Part shown: positions 19,241 through 27,671 of the stretch, piece after piece | Position numbering within the stretch: the first letter of the stretch is position 1 | Layout of the letters: each line of letters begins with the position of its first letter | DNA from: Cytophaga aurantiaca DSM 3654 | Lineage (GTDB): Bacteria > Bacteroidota > Bacteroidia > Cytophagales > Cytophagaceae | DNA: 64,000 nucleotides | Assembly: GCF_000379725.1 (NCBI RefSeq) | Contig: NZ_KB903624.1 | Coordinates: 1-64,000 of the forward strand | Direction: 5' to 3' | Made by a program: the position numbers and the translations under genes | Notes under the pieces: model-generated | What the model was told of the DNA's origin: nothing | What the model saw: the letters and a program-made list of their open reading frames with translations, nothing else | The model's database searches: none

Positions 19241-20136
19241 TGAAAGGCCTGTCGATCTTAATTCCTGTTCACGAATATAATCCTACAACCTTAGTAACAA
19301 CGTTGCACAAACAATGTGCTTCATTAGGCATTCCCTTTGAGATCATTGTCTTTGATGACGCCAGCAGTTTCGAAAGTTACAGCAGCTGGAAACCTTCTGC
19401 AGAGCAGATCGCCAATCTTCATATTTATCGCGTAGATAACAATATAGGTCGTGCTGGCATTCGCAACGAACTGATCAAAAAAGCTTCGTACGAATGGCTG
19501 CTTTTTTTAGATGTAGATACTATTCCCTGTGAAGAGAATTATTTACAAACATACCTCCCTTTCCTTACAACGGTTAACACTTGTATTTGCGGAGGAACAG
19601 CATATAAGAAAAACATTCCTGCTCCCGATAAACATTTGCGTTGGGCATACGGGATTGCACGCGAAGAACTTTCTGCAGCAACAAGAAATCAAAATCCCTT
19701 TGATACGTTTACGTTAAATAATTTACTGATCCGCAAAGAAGTCTTGTACAAATTCCCATTAGATGATAGCATACAAAAGTATGGACATGAAGATACGTTG
19801 TTGGGAATGACATTGGCTGCAAGCGGCATAAACATTGTACATATCGACAATTTTGTGTACCACGAAGGACTTGACACCAACGAAGTTTTTTTAGCAAAAA
19901 TAAAACAGTCGATCGAAACCCTGGTTGATCTGTACAAACAAAACAAACTTCCTGCTAAAACAAAATTAATTAAATTGCACAGCAGATTAGCGAAATTAAA
20001 ACTAAACGGCCTGGCAACTTCGTGCATCAATCCATGGATTCCCACTATTGAAAAAAATCTGCTGAGTTCCACTCCTTCTATGTTCTATATGGATTTGCTG
20101 AAGTTGTGGTATTTTGAAGTGTGTCTGAACCGCTGA
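19240..20136 (+). CDS. Glycosyltransferase family 2
   Basis: 298 residues. It starts LSILIPVHEYNP, followed by the nucleotide-sugar motif IIVFDDASS and the DXD-type LFLDVDTIP, as in GT-A fold inverting glycosyltransferases. A later GHEDTLLGMTLAASG matches the (E)D catalytic-base region. It probably transfers a sugar to a lipid or surface polysaccharide. The start overlaps the ftsE stop by one base. The last four codons and stop (CLNR, TGA) lie at or inside a copy of the GTCTGAAC repeat (20123-20156), so the native C terminus may have been replaced. Confidence 0.85.
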   Translation: MKGLSILIPVHEYNPTTLVTTLHKQCASLGIPFEIIVFDDASSFESYSSWKPSAEQIANLHIYRVDNNIGRAGIRNELIKKASYEWLLFLDVDTIPCEENYLQTYLPFLTTVNTCICGGTAYKKNIPAPDKHLRWAYGIAREELSAATRNQNPFDTFTLNNLLIRKEVLYKFPLDDSIQKYGHEDTLLGMTLAASGINIVHIDNFVYHEGLDTNEVFLAKIKQSIETLVDLYKQNKLPAKTKLIKLHSRLAKLKLNGLATSCINPWIPTIEKNLLSSTPSMFYMDLLKLWYFEVCLNR

Positions 20137-20156
20137 TTTATATGATTACGCTGATG
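20123..20156. repeat. GTCTGAAC-type end repeat (single copy)
   Basis: GTCTGAACCGCTGATTTATA at 20123-20142, continuing TGATTACGCTGATG. It closely matches the arms at 24428-24512 and 24649-24683. Its TGA serves as the stop codon of the glycosyltransferase gene. No opposite arm was seen before the next gene. Confidence 0.75.
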
Positions 20157-20234
20157 CGTCTACTATTTTTTAATTATACGAACACAAATACTATGAATAA
20201 AAAATCATTCTCCAACTAAAAGAGAAGAGACTAA

Positions 20235-20837
20235 TTAAAACACCATTTTTACATACAAACCCGGCATTGCTGGATTAGGCAAAATTGTTAACTGAGGTTT
20301 TCCACTCAGAAACTTGTTGGTAAGTCGATTATTCAATCCGTACATAATCCCATCAAATAAAAACAAACATGCCCCATTATACATAACACCTTTGCCTAAG
20401 CCATTCCATAATGCCGGGTCATCTGAGCGGTAAGAACGCTCTGTCATGTACAAACCTGCTACGACATAAGCTATATCAAGTCCGCAATTGAACAAAAAGG
20501 TTTTTTGTTTGCTCATATGTTTTTTCAAACCAAATTCAGAAGATTCTATAAGACCGATTCTTTTTGTAAAAATTCCACCGATACCCAAACCTAAATCAAA
20601 CACGTTCCAGGCAAGATTCATGGAATGAAAATGATGCGCCTCAGTATTTGATTCGGTAACGAATAAACCAATCCCGCTGCCAATAATGTTTGCAGACGCA
20701 AAGGTAGTCAAAGCGATCATACCTTTTTTATTCATCTTATCACTGGCTTCAGCAAAGGATTTATAATCCATCGTTTGCTGTCCGAAAGCAGAAGCGATAA
20801 AAAGGATACTGAATATAGTGGATAGAATATTTTTCAT
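20235..20837 (-). CDS. Hypothetical exported membrane protein
   Basis: 200 residues with a signal peptide (MKNILSTIFSILFIASAFGQ) and two or three further hydrophobic stretches (e.g. MIALTTFASANIIGSGIGLF, FDLGLGIGGIF, MYNGACLFLFDGIMYGL). It resembles small Bacteroidetes membrane proteins of unknown function. It is probably in the outer or inner membrane, monocistronic and leftward. No function is proposed. Confidence 0.6.
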   Translation of the reverse strand: MKNILSTIFSILFIASAFGQQTMDYKSFAEASDKMNKKGMIALTTFASANIIGSGIGLFVTESNTEAHHFHSMNLAWNVFDLGLGIGGIFTKRIGLIESSEFGLKKHMSKQKTFLFNCGLDIAYVVAGLYMTERSYRSDDPALWNGLGKGVMYNGACLFLFDGIMYGLNNRLTNKFLSGKPQLTILPNPAMPGLYVKMVF

Positions 20838-20953
20838 AAACTGATTTTTGTGTTAACATCTAAGTAAACAAACGAGATCAAAGAAAGTTTAAATTCCATT
20901 AGATTGAAAAGAACCTATTAAAAGATACGTATATTATACCAAATTTTACGAAT

Positions 20954-21343
20954 ATGTTAGGTCTAAAACACGTCCACCACATTGCCATCATCTGCTCCGA
21001 TTACGAACGCAGCAAAACCTTCTATACAGAAGTATTGGGTTGTACGATTGTAAAAGAAACACTACGAGCCGAACGGAATTCCTATAAATTAGATTTAGCT
21101 ATAAACGGAACGTATATCATTGAACTGTTTTCATTCCCGAATCCACCTGCACGTCCAAGCGGACCAGAGGCCTGCGGTTTAAGACACCTCGCCTTTTCCG
21201 TAGACAATATTGAAAAATCAATTGAACATTTAACAAGCAAAGGTGTAGTCTGCGAACCAATTCGTGTAGATACCTTAACCAATAAACGTTTTACATTCTT
21301 CGCAGATCCGGATGGATTGCCGTTGGAGTTGTATGAAGTATAA
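20954..21343 (+). CDS. VOC-family (glyoxalase I-like, YaeR/GloA2-type) protein
   Basis: 129 residues forming one vicinal-oxygen-chelate domain: VHHIAIICSDYERSKTFYTE (metal-ligand His and the beta-alpha-beta start), ERNSYKLDLAINGTYIIELF, ACGLRHLAFSVDN and FFADPDGLPLELYEV (the C-terminal Glu ligand). It is closest in style to YaeR, a metal-binding glyoxalase-like protein of uncertain substrate. The stop codon TAA coincides with the start of a dispersed intergenic repeat. Confidence 0.85.
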   Translation: MLGLKHVHHIAIICSDYERSKTFYTEVLGCTIVKETLRAERNSYKLDLAINGTYIIELFSFPNPPARPSGPEACGLRHLAFSVDNIEKSIEHLTSKGVVCEPIRVDTLTNKRFTFFADPDGLPLELYEV

Positions 21344-21416
21344 GTTTTAAGTAATACGTTTTACGTTTTAAGAAATTCTAACGATCTTCATTCTTAGAAC
21401 ATATTACATCTTTAAG
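21341..21416 (+). repeat. Intergenic AAGTTTTAAGTAATA repeat, copy 1
   Basis: It begins at the TAA stop of the VOC gene and runs almost to the next start. The copy reads TAAGTTTTAAGTAATACG, then a degenerate AT-rich body with CATTCTTAGAACATATTAC. It is related to the copies at 21613, 22224 and 22855. Confidence 0.75.
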
Positions 21417-21429
21417 AAAAAAAAGAACT

Positions 21430-21615
21430 ATGAGCTACATCGATATTTTTATTCCACTTGCTGCAGGAATCATATTCCTTGCTTTTCCCGACATTCTGAT
21501 TCAAAAGCAGGATGCCTCCTACCACAAGAAAAAATCTTTGTTTAAAAAAGGCGGTTTGATATTACTCGGTGTTTCTATTATCTATACAATCGTTGTATTC
21601 TTCGGCCCTAAGTAA
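21430..21615 (+). CDS. Small two-helix membrane protein (hypothetical)
   Basis: 61 residues with two predicted membrane helices (IFIPLAAGIIFLAFPDIL and GLILLGVSIIYTIVVFF) joined by a basic loop (SYHKKKSLFKKGG). The codon use resembles its neighbours. No family was recognised. Dispersed repeats lie on both sides. Confidence 0.6.
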   Translation: MSYIDIFIPLAAGIIFLAFPDILIQKQDASYHKKKSLFKKGGLILLGVSIIYTIVVFFGPK

Positions 21616-21704
21616 GAAGTCTTAAGTAATAGGTTTTAAGTTTTAAGAAACACTAACGATTATCATTCTTAAAACATATTACTTATAACATATTACAATT
21701 TTGC
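21613..21704 (+). repeat. Intergenic AAGTTTTAAG repeat, copy 2
   Basis: TAAGAAGTCTTAAGTAATAG followed by GTTTTAAGTTTTAAGAAACA and CATTCTTAAAACATATTAC. It starts at the stop codon of the 61-residue protein. Same family as copies 1, 3 and 4. Confidence 0.75.
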
Positions 21705-21720
21705 TACATCAAATATAATT

Positions 21721-22230
21721 ATGAAAAAACTACTTCCATTAATACTCATCGCCATCGTTTCATGCACGAAAAAAAATGAAACAGAAATTGAAACATATTC
21801 ACTGTTGTCTGAAAATACGGTTGCTTTAAATAAAGAGAACACGGATAATGAAAATTATATTTACAGAAATTTTTGCAACCAACATAAAGAAGAATCATTT
21901 TGTGTTGAACTAACTTCCTTGCGCAATGCCGGCAAAGATTTTTTATCGGCTACGGATTCGATCAATCTGGCGAAAGATGATTTCGATGCCTTATTAAAAA
22001 TGTATGCAACTAACATGGAGGTCATCCGATCTATTCACGACAAATATGCAGATACGGGTACAACAAAAATCAATGTTCTAAGCATGGAACATCTAAAGGA
22101 AGACAAAGAGCGCGCCATCATTCTAATGCGCTCAAGCGTAATACTCAGCAAACATAAAGCCTTCGGAGTACTGGCAAGCCAGATATCAATTTGTCCACCT
22201 CTTGCAGAAAATAAAAAATGTTCTAAGTAA
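21721..22230 (+). CDS. Hypothetical lipoprotein
   Basis: 169 residues. The N terminus MKKLLPLILIAIVSC is a lipoprotein signal with lipobox IVSC (Cys15), so the mature protein is predicted to be lipid-anchored. The rest is charged and mostly helical, with four further Cys. No domain was recognised. The stop TAA lies in the first bases of repeat copy 3 (TTCTAAGTAATAGG), which also supplies the last codons. Confidence 0.65.
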   Translation: MKKLLPLILIAIVSCTKKNETEIETYSLLSENTVALNKENTDNENYIYRNFCNQHKEESFCVELTSLRNAGKDFLSATDSINLAKDDFDALLKMYATNMEVIRSIHDKYADTGTTKINVLSMEHLKEDKERAIILMRSSVILSKHKAFGVLASQISICPPLAENKKCSK

Positions 22231-22322
22231 TAGGTTTTAAGTTTTAAGAAATGCTAACGGTCACCATTCTTAGAACTTAGAACGTAAAACATATTACCCG
22301 ACTGACCACTGTATACTGACCA
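22224..22322 (+). repeat. Intergenic AAGTTTTAAG repeat, copy 3
   Basis: TTCTAAGTAATAGGTTTTAA then GTTTTAAGAAATGC, CATTCTTAGAACTTAGAAC, and a tail with CCCGACTGACCACTG and GACCACTTG. It fills the whole gap between the lipoprotein and the GNAT gene. Confidence 0.8.
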
Positions 22323-22329
22323 CTTGCTC

Positions 22330-22860
22330 ATGTTTCCAACCTTACATACCGACCGTTTAGATCTGATTGAAATCACGCAAAATCACTTGTCGGATTTATT
22401 TACTTTATTTGGTGATGCACAAGTTGTACGTTTTTATAACTTACTGCCTTTCCAAAACGAATCCGAAGGACAGCGCCTGATTGATTTATTTCAAACACGT
22501 TTTACAAATCAAACAGGAATTCGTTGGGGGATTGCTTTAAAAGGAACAAACAATATTATTGGAACGATAGGATATAATTCTTATACAACCAATCACAAAG
22601 CAACTATCGGCTACGATCTTCAAACACTGCATTGGAACAAAGGCTATGCGACTGAAGCATTACAAAAAGTTATTGAATTTGGCTTTGAACAATTGCAGGT
22701 AAATAGAATTGAAGCAGAAGTAATGCAAGGAAATATTGGTTCAGAAAAAGTACTTAACAAACTGAATTTTAAAAACGAAGGTATTCTAAGAGATTGGATG
22801 TATTGGAACGAGAAGCATTATGATATGACAATGTTTTCATTATTAAAAAGCGAGTTCTAA
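22330..22860 (+). CDS. GNAT N-acetyltransferase (RimJ/RimL type)
   Basis: 176 residues from the ATG at 22330; an upstream TTG two codons earlier is less likely. It opens TLHTDRLDLIEITQNHLSDL. Later it has ATIGYDLQTLHWNKGYATEA, the acetyl-CoA binding loop typical of the RimJ/RimL group, then VNRIEAEVMQGNIGSEKVLN. Such enzymes acetylate N termini or small molecules. The substrate is unknown. It is flanked by repeat copies 3 and 4. Confidence 0.88.
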   Translation: MFPTLHTDRLDLIEITQNHLSDLFTLFGDAQVVRFYNLLPFQNESEGQRLIDLFQTRFTNQTGIRWGIALKGTNNIIGTIGYNSYTTNHKATIGYDLQTLHWNKGYATEALQKVIEFGFEQLQVNRIEAEVMQGNIGSEKVLNKLNFKNEGILRDWMYWNEKHYDMTMFSLLKSEF

Positions 22861-22953
22861 GTAATATGTTTTAAGTTTTAAAAAATGCTATCGGTCACCA
22901 TTCTTAAAACTTAGAACTTAAAACGTATTACCCGACTGACCACTGACCACTTA
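22855..22953 (+). repeat. Intergenic AAGTTTTAAG repeat, copy 4
   Basis: Nearly identical to copy 3: TTCTAAGTAATATGTTTTAA, CATTCTTAAAACTTAGAACT, CCCGACTGACCACTGACCAC. It spans exactly from the GNAT stop codon to the stop codon of the convergent cca gene. Confidence 0.8.
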
Positions 22954-24384
22954 CTCAGGTTTCACCAGCCCATACTTGGTTTGAGCCAGCTCTACCATAA
23001 ACGGAAACAACGTCTCATACTCATTCTGCACATCGCCTTCTAAGATCGCTTCGATCAAATCGGCTTTGATATCACCTATTACTTTGCTCGGCTTGAGATC
23101 GAAGGTCTTCATGATCTCTTCTCCGCCCACTACCGGCTGGAACATCCGCTGCTGATCTTTCTCTTCTACTTCAACAACCTTACGTTCTACCTTATCAAAA
23201 TTCTCTAAGTAACGTTTTACTTTGTTGTTATTTTTTGAAGTCACATCGGCGCGACATAAAATCATCAGATCAGAAAAATGTTCGCCAGCTTCAAACATCA
23301 AACGGCGCACTGCCGAATCTGTCACCTCATCTTTCACCAATGAGATCGGACGTAAATGCAAACGCACCAGTTTCGCAACCATATCCATTTTTTCATTTAA
23401 AGGCAAACGCAGCTTTCTGAAAATACCCGGCACCATACGTGCACCTCTGTCTTCATGACCGTGAAAGGTCCACCCGATCTTATCTACAAAACGTTTGGTT
23501 GCAGGTTTTGCAATATCATGCAGAATGGCAGCCCAACGCAGCCACAGATCGTCCGATACTTTTGCAACGTTATCCAATACCTGTAAGGTGTGATAGAAAT
23601 TATCTTTGTGTGATTTATTATCGATGGATTCTACGCCTTGCAAGGCAACAAATTCCGGGAAAATATCTTTTAATACACCCGATATGTATAACAACTTAAA
23701 GCCATAAGAAGGCGTTTTCGCTGCAATGATCTTATTTAATTCCTGAGACACACGCTCCATCGAAACAATGCTCAAACGATCTTTATTCGTCGTGATTGCC
23801 TGAAAGGTCGCCCCATCAATATCAAAATTTAATTGCGTGGCAAAACGGATCGCACGGATCATACGCAACGGATCGTCAGAGAAGGTCAATAAGGCATCCT
23901 GCGGCGTTTTAATAATTTTACGCTTAATATCACCTACGCCGTCAAAGGGATCAACCAGCTCGCCGAAACGGTCCTTATTCAAACAGATAGCCAAGGCGTT
24001 GATCGTAAAATCTCTTCTTAACTGATCGTCCTGCAGTGTACCGCTCTCTACCGTAGGTTTGCGCGAATTGAAATCGTAGGACTCCTTACGGGCACCCACA
24101 AATTCCAGTTCCGTATCGGCCGCATTGATCATGGCCGTACCAAAGGTTTTAAAAATATGCACGGGCGTATCCTTGCCCATACCCGCTGCCACCTTTTTTG
24201 CCAGATCAATTCCGCTGCCCAGACAAACAAAATCAATGTCCTTATTTTCGCGCCCCATGATCAGATCACGCACGTACCCACCTACAATATATGTCTCAAG
24301 ACCAAGTTCATCGGCAGCCGCGGCCACCGCACATATATGAACATTATTCTCAATCGACGCTTTCAGATTCATACTGCAAAACAC
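22951..24384 (-). CDS. tRNA nucleotidyltransferase / poly(A) polymerase family (CCA-adding type) with HD domain
   Basis: 477 residues. The N-terminal polymerase-beta fold has YIVGGYVRDLIMGRENKDID, with the GG motif and the DxD metal ligands. RRDFTINALAIC and LVDPFDGVGDIKRK follow, and DDPLRMIRAIRFATQL is the class II signature. A C-terminal HD phosphohydrolase segment contains RWAAILHDIAKPATK. It most likely adds or repairs the 3' CCA of tRNAs. The class II family also includes poly(A) polymerases, which motifs alone cannot exclude. Two ATGs lie within the first five codons; the second would be 12 bases downstream. Confidence 0.92.
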   Translation of the reverse strand: MFCSMNLKASIENNVHICAVAAAADELGLETYIVGGYVRDLIMGRENKDIDFVCLGSGIDLAKKVAAGMGKDTPVHIFKTFGTAMINAADTELEFVGARKESYDFNSRKPTVESGTLQDDQLRRDFTINALAICLNKDRFGELVDPFDGVGDIKRKIIKTPQDALLTFSDDPLRMIRAIRFATQLNFDIDGATFQAITTNKDRLSIVSMERVSQELNKIIAAKTPSYGFKLLYISGVLKDIFPEFVALQGVESIDNKSHKDNFYHTLQVLDNVAKVSDDLWLRWAAILHDIAKPATKRFVDKIGWTFHGHEDRGARMVPGIFRKLRLPLNEKMDMVAKLVRLHLRPISLVKDEVTDSAVRRLMFEAGEHFSDLMILCRADVTSKNNNKVKRYLENFDKVERKVVEVEEKDQQRMFQPVVGGEEIMKTFDLKPSKVIGDIKADLIEAILEGDVQNEYETLFPFMVELAQTKYGLVKPE

Positions 24385-24427
24385 GTTATATAAATTGCAA
24401 ATTCCAACTTAGATTAGCATCCTCATT

Positions 24428-24693
24428 GTCTGAACCACTGATTAACCTGATTTATATGATGAAAAATTGTCTGAACCGCTGATTAAGCTGATGTAAATGA
24501 TTTAACATGATAGTGAATATCAATTCCTTTAATCTCTATTTTAACATTCCTGGATAAATCTATAAATCCTTTATTTTTTATGACTCCTTTATTCTTAATG
24601 AATTATAAAAATTGAATCGAAAATAGGCTATTCCGTCCAAAATCAAATAAATCATTTACATCAGCTTAATCAGCGGTTCAGACATGTTCAGAC
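24428..24693. repeat. GTCTGAAC inverted-repeat element without a gene
   Basis: Two tandem left arms begin GTCTGAACCACTGATTAACC (24428) and GTCTGAACCGCTGATTAAGC (24469). The second (24469-24503) is a perfect 35-bp inverted repeat of 24649-24683, followed by an extra TTCAGAC at 24687-24693. The arms carry GATT-type units every ~10 bases, like those around the GxxExxY pseudogene at 55532-56135. This looks like an emptied or non-coding version of such an element. Confidence 0.85.
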
Positions 24694-24733
24694 AATTCTT
24701 ATCCCCACCACTAGAAAAATACCCAGTTTTAGT

Positions 24734-24741
24734 TAACTTTG
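24734..24741 (+). promoter_or_regulatory. Putative -7 element of pyrG promoter
   Basis: TAACTTTG fits TAnnTTTG and lies 25 bases before the pyrG ATG. No TTTG is seen at the -33 position, where the sequence is C-rich. Confidence 0.5.
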
Positions 24742-24766
24742 TATCCCGTAAGTCAAAAACGGGATT

Positions 24767-26386
24767 ATGTCTGCAACTAAATATATTTTCGTAACCGGCG
24801 GGGTTACTTCATCACTCGGAAAAGGCATTGTAGCCGCTTCTCTCGCCAAACTTCTTCAAGCAAGAGGTTTTTCTGTCACCATCCAAAAATTTGATCCATA
24901 CCTGAACATCGACCCGGGTACATTGAATCCATACGAACATGGCGAATGCTATGTCACGGACGATGGTGCAGAAACCGATCTGGATCTTGGACATTACGAG
25001 CGTTTCTTGAGCACGCCTACATCCCAGGCAAACAACGTTACCACAGGTAGAATTTACAATACCGTTATTACCAAAGAGCGTCAAGGCGCATTCTTAGGCA
25101 AGACGGTACAGATTGTGCCGCACATTACCGACGAGATCAAACGCAACATTCAATTGCTGGGCGAATCCGGCAAATACGATATTGTAATTACTGAGATCGG
25201 TGGTTGTGTAGGTGATATCGAATCCCTTCCTTTCTTAGAAGCCGTTCGTCAGTTCCGTTGGGAAATGGGTCCGACTGAAACGTTGGTGATCCACTTAACA
25301 CTGGTGCCGTATTTGAATGCAGCCAAAGAATTAAAAACAAAACCTACTCAGCACTCCGTTAAACAATTATCGGAAACAGGAATTCACCCGGATATTCTTG
25401 TTTGTAGAACCGAGCATCCGTTGCCGCCTGAGTTGCGTAAAAAAATAGCTTTATTCTGTAATGTAAACATCAATTCTGTGATCGAATCCATCGATGCAGA
25501 AACGATCTACGATGTGCCGTTGCTGATGAAAAAAGAAAAGCTCGACGAACGTGTATTGGCGAAATTGAAGTTGCCGAACAAAAGCGAACCCGATCTTGAA
25601 ACATGGAAAGTATTTTTAGGTAAACTGAAGAATCCATTATCGGAAATAAACATCGCCCTTGTAGGGAAATATGTAGAACTTCCGGATGCATATAAATCCA
25701 TTTCAGAAGCCTTCATTCATGCAGGCGCTATGAACGAATGCAAAGTGAAGATCCGTTGGATCTCTTCCGAGCAATTACAGAAAGATAGTGTACAGCAGTT
25801 CCTTGGGTTTGCAGACGGTATCCTGGTAGCACCGGGTTTCGGCGAGCGCGGACTGGAAGGTAAAATTGCTGCCGTACAATTTGCACGTGAGAACAACATT
25901 CCGTTCTTCGGGATCTGTTTGGGTATGCAATGTGCAGTGATCGAATTTGCACGCAATGTATTGGGCTATAAAGATGCAAGCTCTACGGAGATGAATAAAG
26001 AAACTTCGCATCCGGTGATCAACATGATGGAGTCTCAGAAAGATGTTACCATGAAAGGTGGTACCATGCGTTTGGGCGCGTATCCATGTGAGTTGGTAAA
26101 AGGCTCGAAGGCACATGCGATCTATGGCAAGTCTAAGATTATGGAGCGTCACCGTCACCGTTATGAATTCAACAACAAATATTTGAAGCAGTACGAAAAA
26201 GAAGGTATGCTTGCAACAGGTATCAACCCGGAAACAAAGCTGGTTGAGATCGTTGAATTAAGAGACCATCCGTTCTTTATCGGAAGCCAGTTCCACCCGG
26301 AATTAAAAAGTACGGTAGAGAACCCACACCCGATCTTTGTGAAGTTTGTAAAAGCTGCAAACGATTTCGCTAAAGGGAAAAAGTAA
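24767..26386 (+). CDS. pyrG: CTP synthase
   Basis: 539 residues, full length. The N-terminal amidoligase domain starts [17 protein letters not shown] (P-loop) and has [19 protein letters not shown]. The C-terminal class I glutaminase domain has the nucleophile Cys in [10 protein letters not shown] and the His/Glu pair in GSQFHPEL. It makes CTP from UTP, ATP and glutamine. In many Bacteroidetes pyrG is followed by yidC. Here ~20.5 kb separates them. Confidence 0.98.
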   Translation: MSATKYIFVTGGVTSSLGKGIVAASLAKLLQARGFSVTIQKFDPYLNIDPGTLNPYEHGECYVTDDGAETDLDLGHYERFLSTPTSQANNVTTGRIYNTVITKERQGAFLGKTVQIVPHITDEIKRNIQLLGESGKYDIVITEIGGCVGDIESLPFLEAVRQFRWEMGPTETLVIHLTLVPYLNAAKELKTKPTQHSVKQLSETGIHPDILVCRTEHPLPPELRKKIALFCNVNINSVIESIDAETIYDVPLLMKKEKLDERVLAKLKLPNKSEPDLETWKVFLGKLKNPLSEINIALVGKYVELPDAYKSISEAFIHAGAMNECKVKIRWISSEQLQKDSVQQFLGFADGILVAPGFGERGLEGKIAAVQFARENNIPFFGICLGMQCAVIEFARNVLGYKDASSTEMNKETSHPVINMMESQKDVTMKGGTMRLGAYPCELVKGSKAHAIYGKSKIMERHRHRYEFNNKYLKQYEKEGMLATGINPETKLVEIVELRDHPFFIGSQFHPELKSTVENPHPIFVKFVKAANDFAKGKK

Positions 26387-26397
26387 GAACACACGCC

Positions 26398-26464
26398 TTG
26401 GTTGGTGTTTAGCGAGGCAGAATAATGAAATAAGATTGTACCTCACCCGAGCGTCACCAACCAA
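26398..26464. repeat. Inverted repeat just after pyrG
   Basis: TTGGTTGGTG at 26398-26407 pairs perfectly with CACCAACCAA at 26455-26464. It begins 12 bases after the pyrG stop. It could be a 3'-UTR structure or the scar or end of an inserted element, because the accessory block begins right here. Confidence 0.6.
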
Positions 26465-26476
26465 TATAGAATTAAT

Positions 26477-26506
26477 AAAGACCCATGCTGGAAAGTATGG
26501 GTCTTT
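26477..26506 (+). terminator. Terminator downstream of pyrG
   Basis: A 10-bp stem AAAGACCCAT/ATGGGTCTTT (26477-26486 with 26497-26506) is followed by CTTTTATATA. It is a good intrinsic terminator that insulates pyrG from the reverse-transcriptase module. Confidence 0.85.
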
Positions 26507-26654
26507 CTTTTATATATCATTTGTTTTCAGGATTAAAAGAATTAATATTAAGTGCTGGGGATTTTAAACACCTTTCATTTTTAATTCAAAGGCAGTATAT
26601 AATATTAGACTTAGATATAAAATTTGTGCCATTCTAAAAGCAAAAAAAGTTAAA

Positions 26655-27671
26655 ATGAGATATACAAATAGCATACTTGAAAGAAAAACCTCATTTCAAC
26701 TTAATGCCTTTTCTCCAATTTCAAAGCATTTAACAATCGAAGAAATTTTACGCTTAATAAAAAGCAATTATATACAAAATGAAGTAAATAAACTTAGACA
26801 ACTTTACTTGTGCGAAAACAAAGAAAATTATAGTGCTGAAAAATTACAACTGCCGGCTATTACATTTTGTGGTTCATTTGACGTTGAAAGAAAGAAAGAC
26901 AAATTGCTAACTTACAATAGCCTAGTTGTAATTGATATAGACAAATTATCAAGCGAGCAAATTTCAGAATATGAGGAAAAACTATCAAAAGATAAATATG
27001 TTTTTTCATACTGGCGATCTCCGTCAAATTTTGGAATCAAAGGCCTTGTAAACTTAAACTATAATTTTGAAATCAAAGATATTGATCATGCTCATAAAAG
27101 TGCGTTTTACAAATTGTACAATTACTTTGAAGTTACTCATAATATAGAACTTGATAAAAGCGGTAATGATACTACAAGACTATGTTTTTTATCTTATGAT
27201 CTCAATCTAGTTATAAAAGATCAGTTTGATGATTTTCAAATTGAAGAGGCAGATTTAAAAGAAAACAAGTTAGTTTCAACTAAAATTGCAGTTAAAACTA
27301 AACTTTATGATAAATCTAAAAATAATGCCTTATACAATCCTTCTAAAAGAAACAGTGGAATTGATAAAAGAGAAATGAAAGACATAATTAATTACTTAAC
27401 AAAAAGTAAAACTGTAATCACAGGCGACTACGATACTAGGTACAAAATTGCTTATTCTATTTCAAATACATTTACATTTGAAATAGGCAAGCTATTTTTT
27501 TTAAGTTTATGTCAGATAGAACAAGATAAGTATAATGAAAATAAAGAATTAAAACTATTAGAGTATTGCTATGAAAATAATGCTGGATTTATAAAATTCG
27601 ATTTCATAAAAAATTTAGTTAAAGAAAAATATAATTACAAACAAAAAACATTAGAAAAACGCGTTCAGTAA
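26655..27671 (+). CDS. BT4734-like / VirE N-terminal domain (primase-like) protein
   Basis: 338 residues, very Lys/Asn/Ile-rich and encoded in DNA much more AT-rich than pyrG. Residues ~65-185 match the BT4734-like (VirE-N) domain: ITFCGSFDVERKKDKLL, NSLVVIDIDKL with the Asp94-x-Asp96 pair, then YWRSPSNFGIKGLV. This family is regarded as related to archaeo-eukaryotic primases and is usually fused to a helicase; here no helicase is attached. Residues ~230-320 (RYKIAYSISNTF ... YNENKELKLLEYCYEN) resemble a PriCT-like helical tail. It lies directly upstream of a structured RNA and a reverse transcriptase. The 5' arm of the RNA's closing stem overlaps its last codons. Confidence 0.75.
   Translation: MRYTNSILERKTSFQLNAFSPISKHLTIEEILRLIKSNYIQNEVNKLRQLYLCENKENYSAEKLQLPAITFCGSFDVERKKDKLLTYNSLVVIDIDKLSSEQISEYEEKLSKDKYVFSYWRSPSNFGIKGLVNLNYNFEIKDIDHAHKSAFYKLYNYFEVTHNIELDKSGNDTTRLCFLSYDLNLVIKDQFDDFQIEEADLKENKLVSTKIAVKTKLYDKSKNNALYNPSKRNSGIDKREMKDIINYLTKSKTVITGDYDTRYKIAYSISNTFTFEIGKLFFLSLCQIEQDKYNENKELKLLEYCYENNAGFIKFDFIKNLVKEKYNYKQKTLEKRVQ

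Larger units (their letters stand above)
24385..24766. other. Divergent intergenic region with repeat arms and pyrG promoter (382 bp)
   Basis: There is no reading frame. It contains the GTCTGAAC inverted-repeat structure (24428-24693) and then the pyrG promoter box at 24734-24741. The ~145 bases between the repeat arms are AT-rich and show nothing recognisable. Confidence 0.7.

Noticed and set aside
24157-24482. Plus-strand frames opposite the cca gene and over the repeat arms
   Set aside because: They are antisense to conserved domains or composed of repeat sequence, with no protein-like features.
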